Assembly (NCBI GenBank): GCA_902773155.1
Contig: CACYDK010000175.1
Location: 1 to 20,537, forward strand
DNA: 20,537 bases
Direction: 5' to 3'
Source: an uncultured Ruminococcus sp.
Lineage (GTDB): Bacteria; Bacillota; Clostridia; Oscillospirales; Acutalibacteraceae
The notes below the pieces were generated by a model. The model saw only the letters and a program-made list of their open reading frames with translations. It had not been told where the DNA came from and did not search any database. Both the position numbers and the translations under genes were made by a program. Positions 6,361 to 13,896 of this stretch are shown here, piece after piece. Each line of letters starts with the position of its first letter. Within the stretch, counting starts at the first letter, position 1.

Positions 6361-8823
6361 ATGATTGAACAGAAATTCAACATAACCGGTATGACCTGTT
6401 CGGCGTGTCAGGCTCATGTTGAAAAGGCGGCTAAGAATCTGGACGGAATGGATTATGTATGCGTTAACCTGCTCAACAACACAATGGACGTTAAATATGA
6501 TGAAAGCAAGCTTGAAACAAAAAACATAATCGACGCCGTTAAATCCGCAGGTTACGGCATTAAAGAGTTTTCGAAAGGCGGAAACGATTACGAAGAAGCC
6601 TCCGAAAAAAATAAAAAATCGCTGATAGCTTCAATACTGTTTTTGATTCCTCTGATGTTCGTAGGCATGAGTCATATGTTCGGAATCCATATTCCCATTT
6701 TTGAGAACATGACTGTTTTCGCCGCGGCTCAGCTAGTTTTTCTTTTACCTATTCTGTTCTTTAACCGAGAGTATTTTGTAAACGGTTTTAAATCACTTTT
6801 TAAACTTAATCCGAATATGGACGCTCTTATAGCCATAGGTTCGGGAATTTCTCTGATGTATAGCCTGTATGTTATGGTTAGATGTACGGTTTCCGGTTTA
6901 AATATGGCCGCGGCGTCAGAGCTGGGGCTTCACTATTACTTTGAATCAGCCGGTATGATACTTACTTTTATTAAAGTTGGAAAATATCTCGAAAGTAAGA
7001 GTAAAACAAAAACCTCCTCTGCGTTGAGCAAGCTAATCAAGCTGACTCCTAAAACAGCGATCATAGAAATAAACAGCGAAGAGATCGAAACACAGACGGA
7101 GAAAATAAAACGAGGAGATATTGTTATTTGTAAAAACGGTATGAGTATTCCCGTTGACGGACGTATTATTCTCGGAAACTGTAGTGTAGATGAAAGCGCG
7201 ATAACCGGCGAAAGTATTCCTGTTGATAAGACGATCGGCGACATGGTTACCGGAGGAACCGTTTTGACCTCCGGATATGTTAAGGTAGAAGCGGTGAATA
7301 CCGGAGACGATACGACTCTTTCAAAAATCATAAAGCTTGTCGAGGACGCGACGAGCTCAAAGGCTCCTATAGCAAGAATCGCCGACCGGGTAGCGGCTGT
7401 GTTTGTTCCGGCGGTTATCGGGATCGCCGTTGCAGTAACAGTCATATGGCTTTTATTAGGCGCGTCGTTTGAACAGTCGATTCTTTTCGGTATATCGGTT
7501 CTTGTTATATCCTGTCCATGCGCCCTAGGATTAGCAACTCCTACGGCGATAATGGTCGGAACAGGAAAAGCGGCTCAATATGGAATTCTGATAAAATCTG
7601 CTCCTGCACTTGAAACAGCCAATAAAATATCGACTGTCATACTTGATAAGACCGGAACAATAACAAAAGGCGAACCGCAGGTAACCGACGTTATCCCGTT
7701 TATCAATGAAAGAGAGTTGCTTGAATATGCCTACGCGCTTGAGAATCATTCTGAGCATCCTCTCGCCAAAGCCGTTGTCAGCTATGCTAAGGCTAACGAT
7801 ATCGCTTTGAAAAAAGCTGATAATTTCGTTACTTACACAGGCTCGGGAATTAGCGCCGATATTGACGGTCATACGTTTTATTCAGGAAATACCAGATTCA
7901 TTAATGAAAAAAGTATCAATTATGATTATTCTTTATCAGAATTATACAGTCATGGTAAAACTCCTCTAATATTCGCAAACGAAGAAAAAGTTATCGGAAT
8001 AATAGCCGTTGCAGATACGATCAAGCCGAGCAGCAAGGAAGCTGTGTCCTCGTTAAAGGCCTTGGGAATAAAACCGATTATGCTCACCGGTGATAACAGA
8101 GAAACAGCCGGAACGATACAGCGAATAGCCGGAATAAAAACAGCCTACGCCGGGGTACTTCCTCACCAAAAGGAAGCAATCGTAAGTATGCTTAAAAAGA
8201 GCGGAACAGTAGCTATGGTGGGCGACGGTGTTAACGACTCCCCCGCTCTGGTTTCTGCCGATATCGGAATTGCGATCGGAGCAGGTACAGATATAGCGAT
8301 AGATTCTGCCGATATAGTACTGATGAAAAATGACTTATGCGATGTCGTAACCACAATCCAACTTAGCCGTGCTGTTCTTAGGAATATTAAAGAGAATCTG
8401 TTTTGGGCTTTTATTTATAACATAATTTGTATTCCGCTGGCCGCCGGAGCATTTTACCACCTCCTAGGCTGGCAGCTTCAGCCTATGTTCGGAACAATCG
8501 CTATGAGCCTCAGTTCGATTTGCGTGGTAACAAACGCTTTAAGGCTTAAAAGGTTCAGACCTAAGAAAATAGAAATATCCGAAAAAGACGAAAAAGAATA
8601 CGAAACTCTTCGATTTGATGAAAAGGCTATAGAAACAAAAACTGTTATGATCGAAGGAATGATGTGCGAGCATTGCGCAGCGAGAGTAAAAGCCGCTTTG
8701 GAAACGCTATCCGATAACCCTGTTACAGTATCTCTCGACAGCAACAGCGCAACAATAGACGCGGCTGTGCCCGACTCAGAAATCGAAAAGGCGATTAAAG
8801 ACGCGGGGTACAAAGTTATATAA
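6361..8823 (+). CDS. copA: Copper-exporting P1B-type ATPase, HMA domain at both ends
   Basis: An 820-residue heavy-metal ATPase of the cytoplasmic membrane, most likely exporting Cu(I). Seen in order: an N-terminal HMA domain with GMTCSAC (Cys13, Cys16); membrane helices from about 89; TGES in the actuator domain (282-285); the transport motif CPC (385-387); the phosphorylated Asp429 in DKTGTIT; the HP motif (His466-Pro467); GDGVND (621-626); last helices with the YN and MSLSS motifs typical of Cu(I) pumps; and a second HMA domain at the C-terminus with MMCEHC (Cys769, Cys772). The doubled, terminal HMA layout is less usual than two N-terminal domains. AGGAG precedes the ATG. It stands alone, without CsoR, CopY or a separate CopZ; the C-terminal HMA may do the chaperone's work. 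Confidence 0.93.
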   Translation: MIEQKFNITGMTCSACQAHVEKAAKNLDGMDYVCVNLLNNTMDVKYDESKLETKNIIDAVKSAGYGIKEFSKGGNDYEEASEKNKKSLIASILFLIPLMFVGMSHMFGIHIPIFENMTVFAAAQLVFLLPILFFNREYFVNGFKSLFKLNPNMDALIAIGSGISLMYSLYVMVRCTVSGLNMAAASELGLHYYFESAGMILTFIKVGKYLESKSKTKTSSALSKLIKLTPKTAIIEINSEEIETQTEKIKRGDIVICKNGMSIPVDGRIILGNCSVDESAITGESIPVDKTIGDMVTGGTVLTSGYVKVEAVNTGDDTTLSKIIKLVEDATSSKAPIARIADRVAAVFVPAVIGIAVAVTVIWLLLGASFEQSILFGISVLVISCPCALGLATPTAIMVGTGKAAQYGILIKSAPALETANKISTVILDKTGTITKGEPQVTDVIPFINERELLEYAYALENHSEHPLAKAVVSYAKANDIALKKADNFVTYTGSGISADIDGHTFYSGNTRFINEKSINYDYSLSELYSHGKTPLIFANEEKVIGIIAVADTIKPSSKEAVSSLKALGIKPIMLTGDNRETAGTIQRIAGIKTAYAGVLPHQKEAIVSMLKKSGTVAMVGDGVNDSPALVSADIGIAIGAGTDIAIDSADIVLMKNDLCDVVTTIQLSRAVLRNIKENLFWAFIYNIICIPLAAGAFYHLLGWQLQPMFGTIAMSLSSICVVTNALRLKRFRPKKIEISEKDEKEYETLRFDEKAIETKTVMIEGMMCEHCAARVKAALETLSDNPVTVSLDSNSATIDAAVPDSEIEKAIKDAGYKVI

Positions 8824-8834
8824 CAGGATAAACA

Positions 8835-8861
8835 AACCGGCTCACAAAATGTGAGCCGGTT
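8835..8861. terminator. Bidirectional terminator between copA and purD
   Basis: AACCGGCTCACA (8835-8846) and TGTGAGCCGGTT (8850-8861) form a perfect 12-bp stem with a 3-base loop, 12 bases after the copA stop and 14 bases beyond the purD stop. T-rich sequence follows on both strands (TTATAATTAT on plus, TTTGTTT on minus). It probably ends both convergent transcripts. Confidence 0.8.
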
Positions 8862-8874
8862 ATAATTATGCCGA

Positions 8875-10140
8875 TTATTTTGTTCTGCCGATATCCTTTC
8901 GGAAATGAGCGTTTTCAAAGCTGATTTTACCAACTGCCTCGTAGGCTTTATCGAGAGCCTCGCCGAGCGAGTCAGCTCTTGCGGTAACGCCCAGTACGCG
9001 TCCGCCGTTTGTGAGGAATTTGCCTCCCTCGAGCTTTGTTCCGGCGTGATAAACCACAGCGCCGTCAACGCCGCCGTTTTCGTCGAGGCCTGTGATCTCG
9101 ACGCCCTTTTTGTATGATAACGGATAACCGCCGCTAGCCATAACTACGCACGCGGCCGCGCCGTCGTACCATTCGATATCGAGCTCGCCGAGCTTTTCGT
9201 CAATTACAGCCTCGCAGATATCAACCAAATCGGTCTTGAGTCTCGGAAGCACGACCTGAGCCTCAGGATCGCCGAAGCGAGCGTTGTATTCAATAACCTT
9301 AGGGCCGTTCGGAGTTATCATAAGTCCGAAGTACAGACATCCCTTAAAGGGTCTGCCCTCCTTCTTCATTGCCTCGATTGTAGGAACAAAAATCTTCTCC
9401 ATACATTCCTTGGCAACATCATCGGTGTAGTAGGGATTCGGGCTTACAGTACCCATTCCTCCGGTATTAAGTCCCTCGTCGTTATCATAGGCGCGCTTGT
9501 GATCCTTTGAGGAAACCATCGGCTTTACAACATTGCCGTCGGTGAAAGCCAGCACGCTCACCTCGGGTCCTGTAAGAAACTCCTCGATAACTATTTTATT
9601 GCCGGAATCTCCAAATTGCTTATCCTCCATTATGGATTTAACCGCAGCCTTAGCGTCCTCGATGGTCTGAGCGATTATAACTCCCTTTCCGAGTGCAAGG
9701 CCATCGGCCTTTACGACAACCGGAGCTGTGCTTTCAGACTCGATATACTCAATAGCAGCCTTAGGATCATCAAAAACCTCGTACTTTGCAGTAGGTATAC
9801 CGTATTTTTTCATAAGGTTCTTAGAGAAAACCTTGGAGGCTTCGATGATAGCGGCGTTCGACTTGGGGCCGAAGGCTCTTATTCCCTCCTTCTCCATAGC
9901 GTCGACCATACCGGCGGCTAAAGGATCGTCCGGAGCGACAAAAACGAGATCAACAGCGTTGTCCTTAGCGAACGCAACCATTTTTTCGATATCCATAGCT
10001 CCTATATCCACGATTTCGGCGTCCTTCGAGATTCCGCCGTTACCGGGAGCACAGTAAAGCTTTTCGCACTTAGGAGACTCTTTGAGCTTCTTAATAAGGG
10101 CGTGCTCACGTCCGCCGGAGCCAACCATAAGAATTTTCAT
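8875..10140 (-). CDS. purD: Phosphoribosylamine-glycine ligase (GAR synthetase)
   Basis: A 421-residue ATP-grasp enzyme that joins glycine to phosphoribosylamine, the second step of de novo purine synthesis. Seen: the N-terminal MKILMVGSGGREHAL nucleotide-fold start, the PGNGG motif, VKADGLALGKGV of the ATP-grasp fold (about 141-152), GGMGTVSP, and YNARFGDPEAQ with the metal-binding Glu and Asn. The length matches the family (about 420). It is the last gene of the purine operon. GGAAAGGG, 9 bases before the ATG, is part of the repeated stem element at 10151-10191, so its translation may be controlled separately from the genes upstream. Confidence 0.97.
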   Translation of the reverse strand: MKILMVGSGGREHALIKKLKESPKCEKLYCAPGNGGISKDAEIVDIGAMDIEKMVAFAKDNAVDLVFVAPDDPLAAGMVDAMEKEGIRAFGPKSNAAIIEASKVFSKNLMKKYGIPTAKYEVFDDPKAAIEYIESESTAPVVVKADGLALGKGVIIAQTIEDAKAAVKSIMEDKQFGDSGNKIVIEEFLTGPEVSVLAFTDGNVVKPMVSSKDHKRAYDNDEGLNTGGMGTVSPNPYYTDDVAKECMEKIFVPTIEAMKKEGRPFKGCLYFGLMITPNGPKVIEYNARFGDPEAQVVLPRLKTDLVDICEAVIDEKLGELDIEWYDGAAACVVMASGGYPLSYKKGVEITGLDENGGVDGAVVYHAGTKLEGGKFLTNGGRVLGVTARADSLGEALDKAYEAVGKISFENAHFRKDIGRTK

Positions 10141-10150
10141 ATCAATTTAC

Positions 10151-10191
10151 CCTTTCCGCCCACTTTATATTTCCGCAATCTTACCGTGGGC
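10151..10191 (-). promoter_or_regulatory. Repeated stem element in the purD leader (copy 2)
   Basis: On the minus strand GCCCACGGTAA begins the element and GTGGGCGGAAAGG ends it. GCCCAC pairs with GTGGGC around a loop of about 22 bases, and the GGAAAGG that follows is the purD ribosome binding site. The same 11-base 5' part and 13-base 3' part occur before purM at 13835-13877, while the loop interior differs. I know of no family name for it; a cis-acting RNA controlling translation is the simplest reading. Confidence 0.55.
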
Positions 10192-10210
10192 TGATAAGCG
10201 CGTGAAATAA

Positions 10211-11389
10211 TCAGTGGTGGAAAAGCCTAATTCCGGTAAACGCCATTGTCATATTGTACTTATCGCAGGTCTCAATAACGTTATCGTCGCGGATAGATCC
10301 GCCAGGCTGAGCAACATACTGAACGCCGGACTTGCGCGCTCTTTCGATGTTGTCGGCAAAGGGGAAGAAAGCATCGGAGCCGAGGCTTACGCCGCTGTTC
10401 TTAGATATCCATTCCTTCTTCTCTTCTGGCGTAAGCGGCTCAGGCTTAACCTTAAAGAGGTTCTGCCAAGTGCCTTCTCTGAGAACATCCTCGTATTCGT
10501 CCGAGATATAAACATCGATTGTGTTGTCACGGTCGGGTCTGCGGATATTATCAACAAACTGGAGTCCGAGCACCTTCGGGTGCTGTCTAAGCCACCAAAT
10601 ATCAGCCTTGTTGCCGGCAAGTCTGGTGCAGTGGACTCTCGACTGCTGACCGGCGCCTACGCCGATAGCCTGACCGTCCTTAGCATAGCACACGGAGTTG
10701 GACTGAGTGTACTTTAATGTAATTAGAGCGATAATGAGGTCGCGCTTTGCTTCCTCGGGGAGTTCCTTATTGACGGTTGGGATATCGGAGGTAATCATTT
10801 CTTCATCAATTTTAAGCTCGTTTCTTCCCTGCTCAAAGGTGATTCCGAATACATCCTTATGTTCAATCGGCTCCGGAACATAGTTCGGGTCGATTTTTAC
10901 TACATTATAGTTACCCTTGCGCTTAGTCTTTAGGATTTCAAGAGCCTCGGGAGTATAATCAGGAGCGATGATACCGTCGCTCACCTCGCGCTGTAGAAGA
11001 GTTGCGGTCTGGGCGTCGCATGTATCGGAAAGAGCAACCCAGTCGCCGTAGGATGACATTCTGTCGGCTCCTCTGGCTTTGGCATATGCGCTGGCGATCG
11101 GAGAAAGCTCCAAATCATCAACAAAATAAATCTTCTTAAGCGTGTCTGAAAGCTCTGTAGCGACAGCGGCTCCCGCAGGACTTACGTGCTTAAAGGACGC
11201 GGCTGCCGGCAAACCGGTAGCGGACTTGAGCTCTCGAACAAGCTGCCAAGAGTTAAAGGCGTCAAGAAAATTGATGTAGCCGGGCTTGCCGTTGAGAACT
11301 TCTACCGGAAGCTCCTTGCCGTTTGCCATAAAAATACGGGACGGCTTTTGGTTTGGGTTACATCCATATTTTAATTCTAACTCGATCAT
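10211..11389 (-). CDS. purH: AICAR formyltransferase, stand-alone (C-terminal half of PurH)
   Basis: A 392-residue enzyme that transfers a formyl group from 10-formyl-THF to AICAR, the ninth step of purine synthesis. Bifunctional PurH is about 510-520 residues with an N-terminal MGS-like IMP cyclohydrolase domain; here the protein begins directly in the transformylase domain. Seen: the catalytic Lys67-His68 in SFKHVSPAGAA, KYTQSNSVCYAKDGQ, the GAGQQSRVHCTRLAG segment, and SDAFFPFADNIE with VAQPGGSIRDD near the end. The start at 11389 has AGGAGG upstream. The missing cyclohydrolase activity is supplied by the adjacent PurO-type gene, 24 bases upstream in the same operon. Confidence 0.93.
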   Translation of the reverse strand: MIELELKYGCNPNQKPSRIFMANGKELPVEVLNGKPGYINFLDAFNSWQLVRELKSATGLPAAASFKHVSPAGAAVATELSDTLKKIYFVDDLELSPIASAYAKARGADRMSSYGDWVALSDTCDAQTATLLQREVSDGIIAPDYTPEALEILKTKRKGNYNVVKIDPNYVPEPIEHKDVFGITFEQGRNELKIDEEMITSDIPTVNKELPEEAKRDLIIALITLKYTQSNSVCYAKDGQAIGVGAGQQSRVHCTRLAGNKADIWWLRQHPKVLGLQFVDNIRRPDRDNTIDVYISDEYEDVLREGTWQNLFKVKPEPLTPEEKKEWISKNSGVSLGSDAFFPFADNIERARKSGVQYVAQPGGSIRDDNVIETCDKYNMTMAFTGIRLFHH

Positions 11390-11413
11390 AAAACTACCTC
11401 CTGATATAAACAG

Positions 11414-12148
11414 TTACTTATTCTTATTAATGATCCTGGAAGTGTACTTATTTGTTGAAATATCGATAAAACGTACAAAAAGACTAACTTTATTGTCATC
11501 GTCTAACGCGTTCCATATTTTCTCGGCAAAAGTATCAATATCGTCGTTGCCAATCTCAACAAGAGTAGGCTCGCCCTCGTAGCTGGGAAGCGGATCGCCG
11601 TCGCCCATATATGTATGAAGATAATGACCCTCTCCCTGTAAAGGATGAGCATAGTCAAAGGTGAATCTCTGGCAGCACTTAGGATTACCGTTAGCGCTTT
11701 TCAGAATAGACATAGTATAAGAAAGCTTTTCGCCTCTTGCATCAGCTTCGGTTCTGCAATTGACAATAGCGCTGATCCTGGGGGTGTAATTAGGAGCGTC
11801 GGGCTCGAACTCGCGGGCGCTGAGGCTCTGCTCAAAGGTTCTTCCGCACGACATAAGAGCGCAGATAGTATCTGTCTGATCGCCGTTTGTAACAACCGTG
11901 CTTTCAGCGAGAGTTCTTACAGGAGCGTAAATGATGAGGCTGGCATCCTCAACCTTGCTTTCGTCAAACGCCTTTGTGCGGATTCCGTCGCCGTCCTCAA
12001 CGAACACTCTATTGCGGCTGTTTTCGCTTCTGCCCATAATAAAATAGGCGATTACCGCGTTCAAGCCGTCTGCAGTTCTGCCGATAACAATTCCTCGACC
12101 CGGATAAGATACCGATGAGATTTCTTTCTCTAAAGATACAGGTTTCAT
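11414..12148 (-). CDS. purO: IMP cyclohydrolase, PurO type
   Basis: A 244-residue protein of the IMP_cyclohyd family, which closes FAICAR to IMP, the last step of the pathway. Seen: YPGRGIVIGRT and VIAYFIMGRSENSRNRVF near the N-terminus, matching GRILAVGR and VAYRVSSRS of archaeal PurO, with the rest longer than the archaeal enzyme (about 200 residues). It is unrelated to the MGS-like domain of PurH. I start it at ATG 12148: the alternative ATG nine bases upstream touches the AGAAAGG ribosome binding site, while 12148 has normal spacing. It lies 14 bases after purN and 24 bases before the transformylase gene, so position and function agree. Confidence 0.9.
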   Translation of the reverse strand: MKPVSLEKEISSVSYPGRGIVIGRTADGLNAVIAYFIMGRSENSRNRVFVEDGDGIRTKAFDESKVEDASLIIYAPVRTLAESTVVTNGDQTDTICALMSCGRTFEQSLSAREFEPDAPNYTPRISAIVNCRTEADARGEKLSYTMSILKSANGNPKCCQRFTFDYAHPLQGEGHYLHTYMGDGDPLPSYEGEPTLVEIGNDDIDTFAEKIWNALDDDNKVSLFVRFIDISTNKYTSRIINKNK

Positions 12149-12162
12149 TTTTACCATCCTTT

Positions 12163-12789
12163 CTACTCGCTGATTACAGCAATATTATCAATAACTTTTA
12201 TTTTATCCTGACAGAACAAAGAGACCGCCTCTGGCAGTATCTTCCATTCCGCTTCTTCCATAATTCGTTTTTGAAGGACTTCCGGTGTGTCGCCGTATTT
12301 AACCTCAACGGCTTTTTGAATTATTATCGGTCCTCCGTCCCATATCTCATTTACAAAGTGAGCCGTCGCTCCGCTTACCTTTACGCCCTTCTTCAATGCC
12401 GCCTCGTGGACATGCAGTCCATAAAAGCCTTCTCCGCAAAAGCTGGGGATCAAAGCCGGATGGATATTAATAATCCGATTCTCAAAAGCCGAAATAACCT
12501 CGTGTCCGAGAATCGTCATAAAGCCTGCGAGAACAACCAAATCAGCGCTTTTGCTATTAATAAGCTCTGTAAGAGACCTATCATAGTCTTCAAAGCGTTC
12601 ATAATCCCTTCTGCGGATAACCGCGGTTTCGATACCGTTAAGCTCGGCGCGTTTTAGGGCGTAGGCCTCGGGGTTACTCGATATAACGCAGGTTATTTTC
12701 CCGTTTTTTATAATCCCGGATTTTTCCGCGTCGATAAGAGCCTGCAGATTGGTTCCTCCGCCTGAAACAAGAACAACAATATTCTTCAT
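12163..12789 (-). CDS. purN: Phosphoribosylglycinamide formyltransferase (GAR transformylase)
   Basis: A 208-residue folate-dependent enzyme that formylates GAR, the third step of purine synthesis. Seen: VSGGGTNLQAL at the phosphate-binding loop (about 8-18), the catalytic triad Asn108, His110 (in NIHPALIPSF) and Asp151 (in DGGPII), equal to Asn106, His108 and Asp144 of E. coli, and GATAHFV. The ATG overlaps the purM stop as TAATG, so the two are probably translationally coupled. The ATP-dependent PurT is ruled out by the absence of an ATP-grasp fold. Confidence 0.96.
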   Translation of the reverse strand: MKNIVVLVSGGGTNLQALIDAEKSGIIKNGKITCVISSNPEAYALKRAELNGIETAVIRRRDYERFEDYDRSLTELINSKSADLVVLAGFMTILGHEVISAFENRIINIHPALIPSFCGEGFYGLHVHEAALKKGVKVSGATAHFVNEIWDGGPIIIQKAVEVKYGDTPEVLQKRIMEEAEWKILPEAVSLFCQDKIKVIDNIAVISE

Positions 12790-13823
12790 TACTTGAACAC
12801 TACTCCCTCGTCGCCCTCTATAACATTTCCTAAGATCACAGCGTCCTCACCGTTTTCTTTAAGAACCCTGAGCGCCTTGTCGGCCTCTTCGGCAGAAACA
12901 GCGACGATCATTCCAACGCCCATGTTGAAGGTGTTGAACATATCGTGTTCGGAAATATCGCCAACTCTCTGCATTAGCTTGAATATCGGGAGAACGGGAA
13001 CGGCGTCTTTGATGATCTCAGCTGAAAGGCCTTCCTTGAGCATACGAGGGATGTTTTCATAGAATCCACCTCCGGTTATATGGGAGACAGCCTTAACCTC
13101 GACCTCTTTCATAAGTGCGAGAATAGGCTTCACATAAATCTTAGTCGGAGTTAGAAGAGTTTCGCCTAAGGTCTTATCCAGCTCCGGGTAAGTATTGTTA
13201 ATAGTCTCCTCGTTGATATCAAAAATCTTACGAACGAGCGAGAAACCGTTTGAGTGAACGCCCGATGAACGGAGTCCTATGAGAACGTCTCCGGCCTTGA
13301 GTTTTGAGCCGTCGATCATCTTGGGCTTGTCAACGATACCCACAGTGAATCCCGCGACATCGTACTCGTCAACAGGCATAAGTCCCGGATGCTCGGCTGT
13401 TTCTCCGCCAACAAGAGCGCACTCGGACTGCACACAGCCCTCGGCTATTCCCTCGACGATGGAAGCCACCTTTTCGGGAATATTCTTTCCGATCGCTATG
13501 TAATCGAGGAAAAACAAGGGCTTTGCTCCGCAGCAGATAACGTCGTTGACGCACATGGCTACAGAATCGATACCTATTGTATTATGCTTGTCCATAAGAA
13601 AAGCGAGCTTGATCTTTGTGCCTACGCCGTCGGTTCCGCTGACGAGAAGGGGCTCCTCCATTCCCTTGAAATCAGGAGCGAACAGGCCGCCGAAGCCACC
13701 GATCCCGGAAACTACCCCGGGAATATTTGTACGGGCGACGTGCTTTTTCATAAGCTCTACAGACTTGTACCCGGCTGTAATGTCTACCCCGGCTTCCTTA
13801 TAGCTCTCGCTGAAACTTTTCAT
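12789..13823 (-). CDS. purM: Phosphoribosylformylglycinamidine cyclo-ligase (AIR synthetase)
   Basis: A 344-residue ATP-dependent enzyme that closes FGAM to AIR, the fifth step of purine synthesis. Seen: [12 protein letters not shown] near the N-terminus, [12 protein letters not shown] (about 63-74), [11 protein letters not shown] (about 139-149), and [12 protein letters not shown]. The start needs a choice: a GTG at 13847 is in frame, but lies in the 3' arm of the stem element and has no ribosome binding site. ATG at 13823 gives [15 protein letters not shown], the usual PurM beginning, with GGAAAGG 11 bases upstream. The gene follows purF and overlaps purN by one base. The spacing of 11 bases is rather long and may make initiation depend on the leader element. 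Confidence 0.95.
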   Translation of the reverse strand: MKSFSESYKEAGVDITAGYKSVELMKKHVARTNIPGVVSGIGGFGGLFAPDFKGMEEPLLVSGTDGVGTKIKLAFLMDKHNTIGIDSVAMCVNDVICCGAKPLFFLDYIAIGKNIPEKVASIVEGIAEGCVQSECALVGGETAEHPGLMPVDEYDVAGFTVGIVDKPKMIDGSKLKAGDVLIGLRSSGVHSNGFSLVRKIFDINEETINNTYPELDKTLGETLLTPTKIYVKPILALMKEVEVKAVSHITGGGFYENIPRMLKEGLSAEIIKDAVPVLPIFKLMQRVGDISEHDMFNTFNMGVGMIVAVSAEEADKALRVLKENGEDAVILGNVIEGDEGVVFK

Positions 13824-13834
13824 ATTCTTCAAAG

Positions 13835-13877
13835 CCTTTCCGCCCACAGGTTATTATATACAGACTTTACCGTGGGC
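13835..13877 (-). promoter_or_regulatory. Repeated stem element in the purM leader (copy 1)
   Basis: On the minus strand GCCCACGGTAA opens the element and GTGGGCGGAAAGG closes it. CGCCCAC can pair with GTGGGCG (7 bp), and GGT with ACC can extend the stem past one bulged base; the remaining loop is AT-rich. GGAAAGG is the purM ribosome binding site. It fills the 49-base purF-purM gap (13848-13896) and enters the region before the purM ATG. The purD copy (10151-10191) shares both conserved arms. Confidence 0.55.
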
Positions 13878-13896
13878 GAATAAAGCCGTAGAGTAT

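Noticed and set aside
6936..7445. A 169-codon minus-strand frame over copA
   Set aside because: It is the complement of a well-conserved CopA coding region with a low-complexity composition typical of a shadow frame.
10151..10191. ZTP (pfl) riboswitch in the purD leader
   Set aside because: The conserved two-domain ZTP layout is absent; the element is one short stem of about 41 bases, and the arms read differently.
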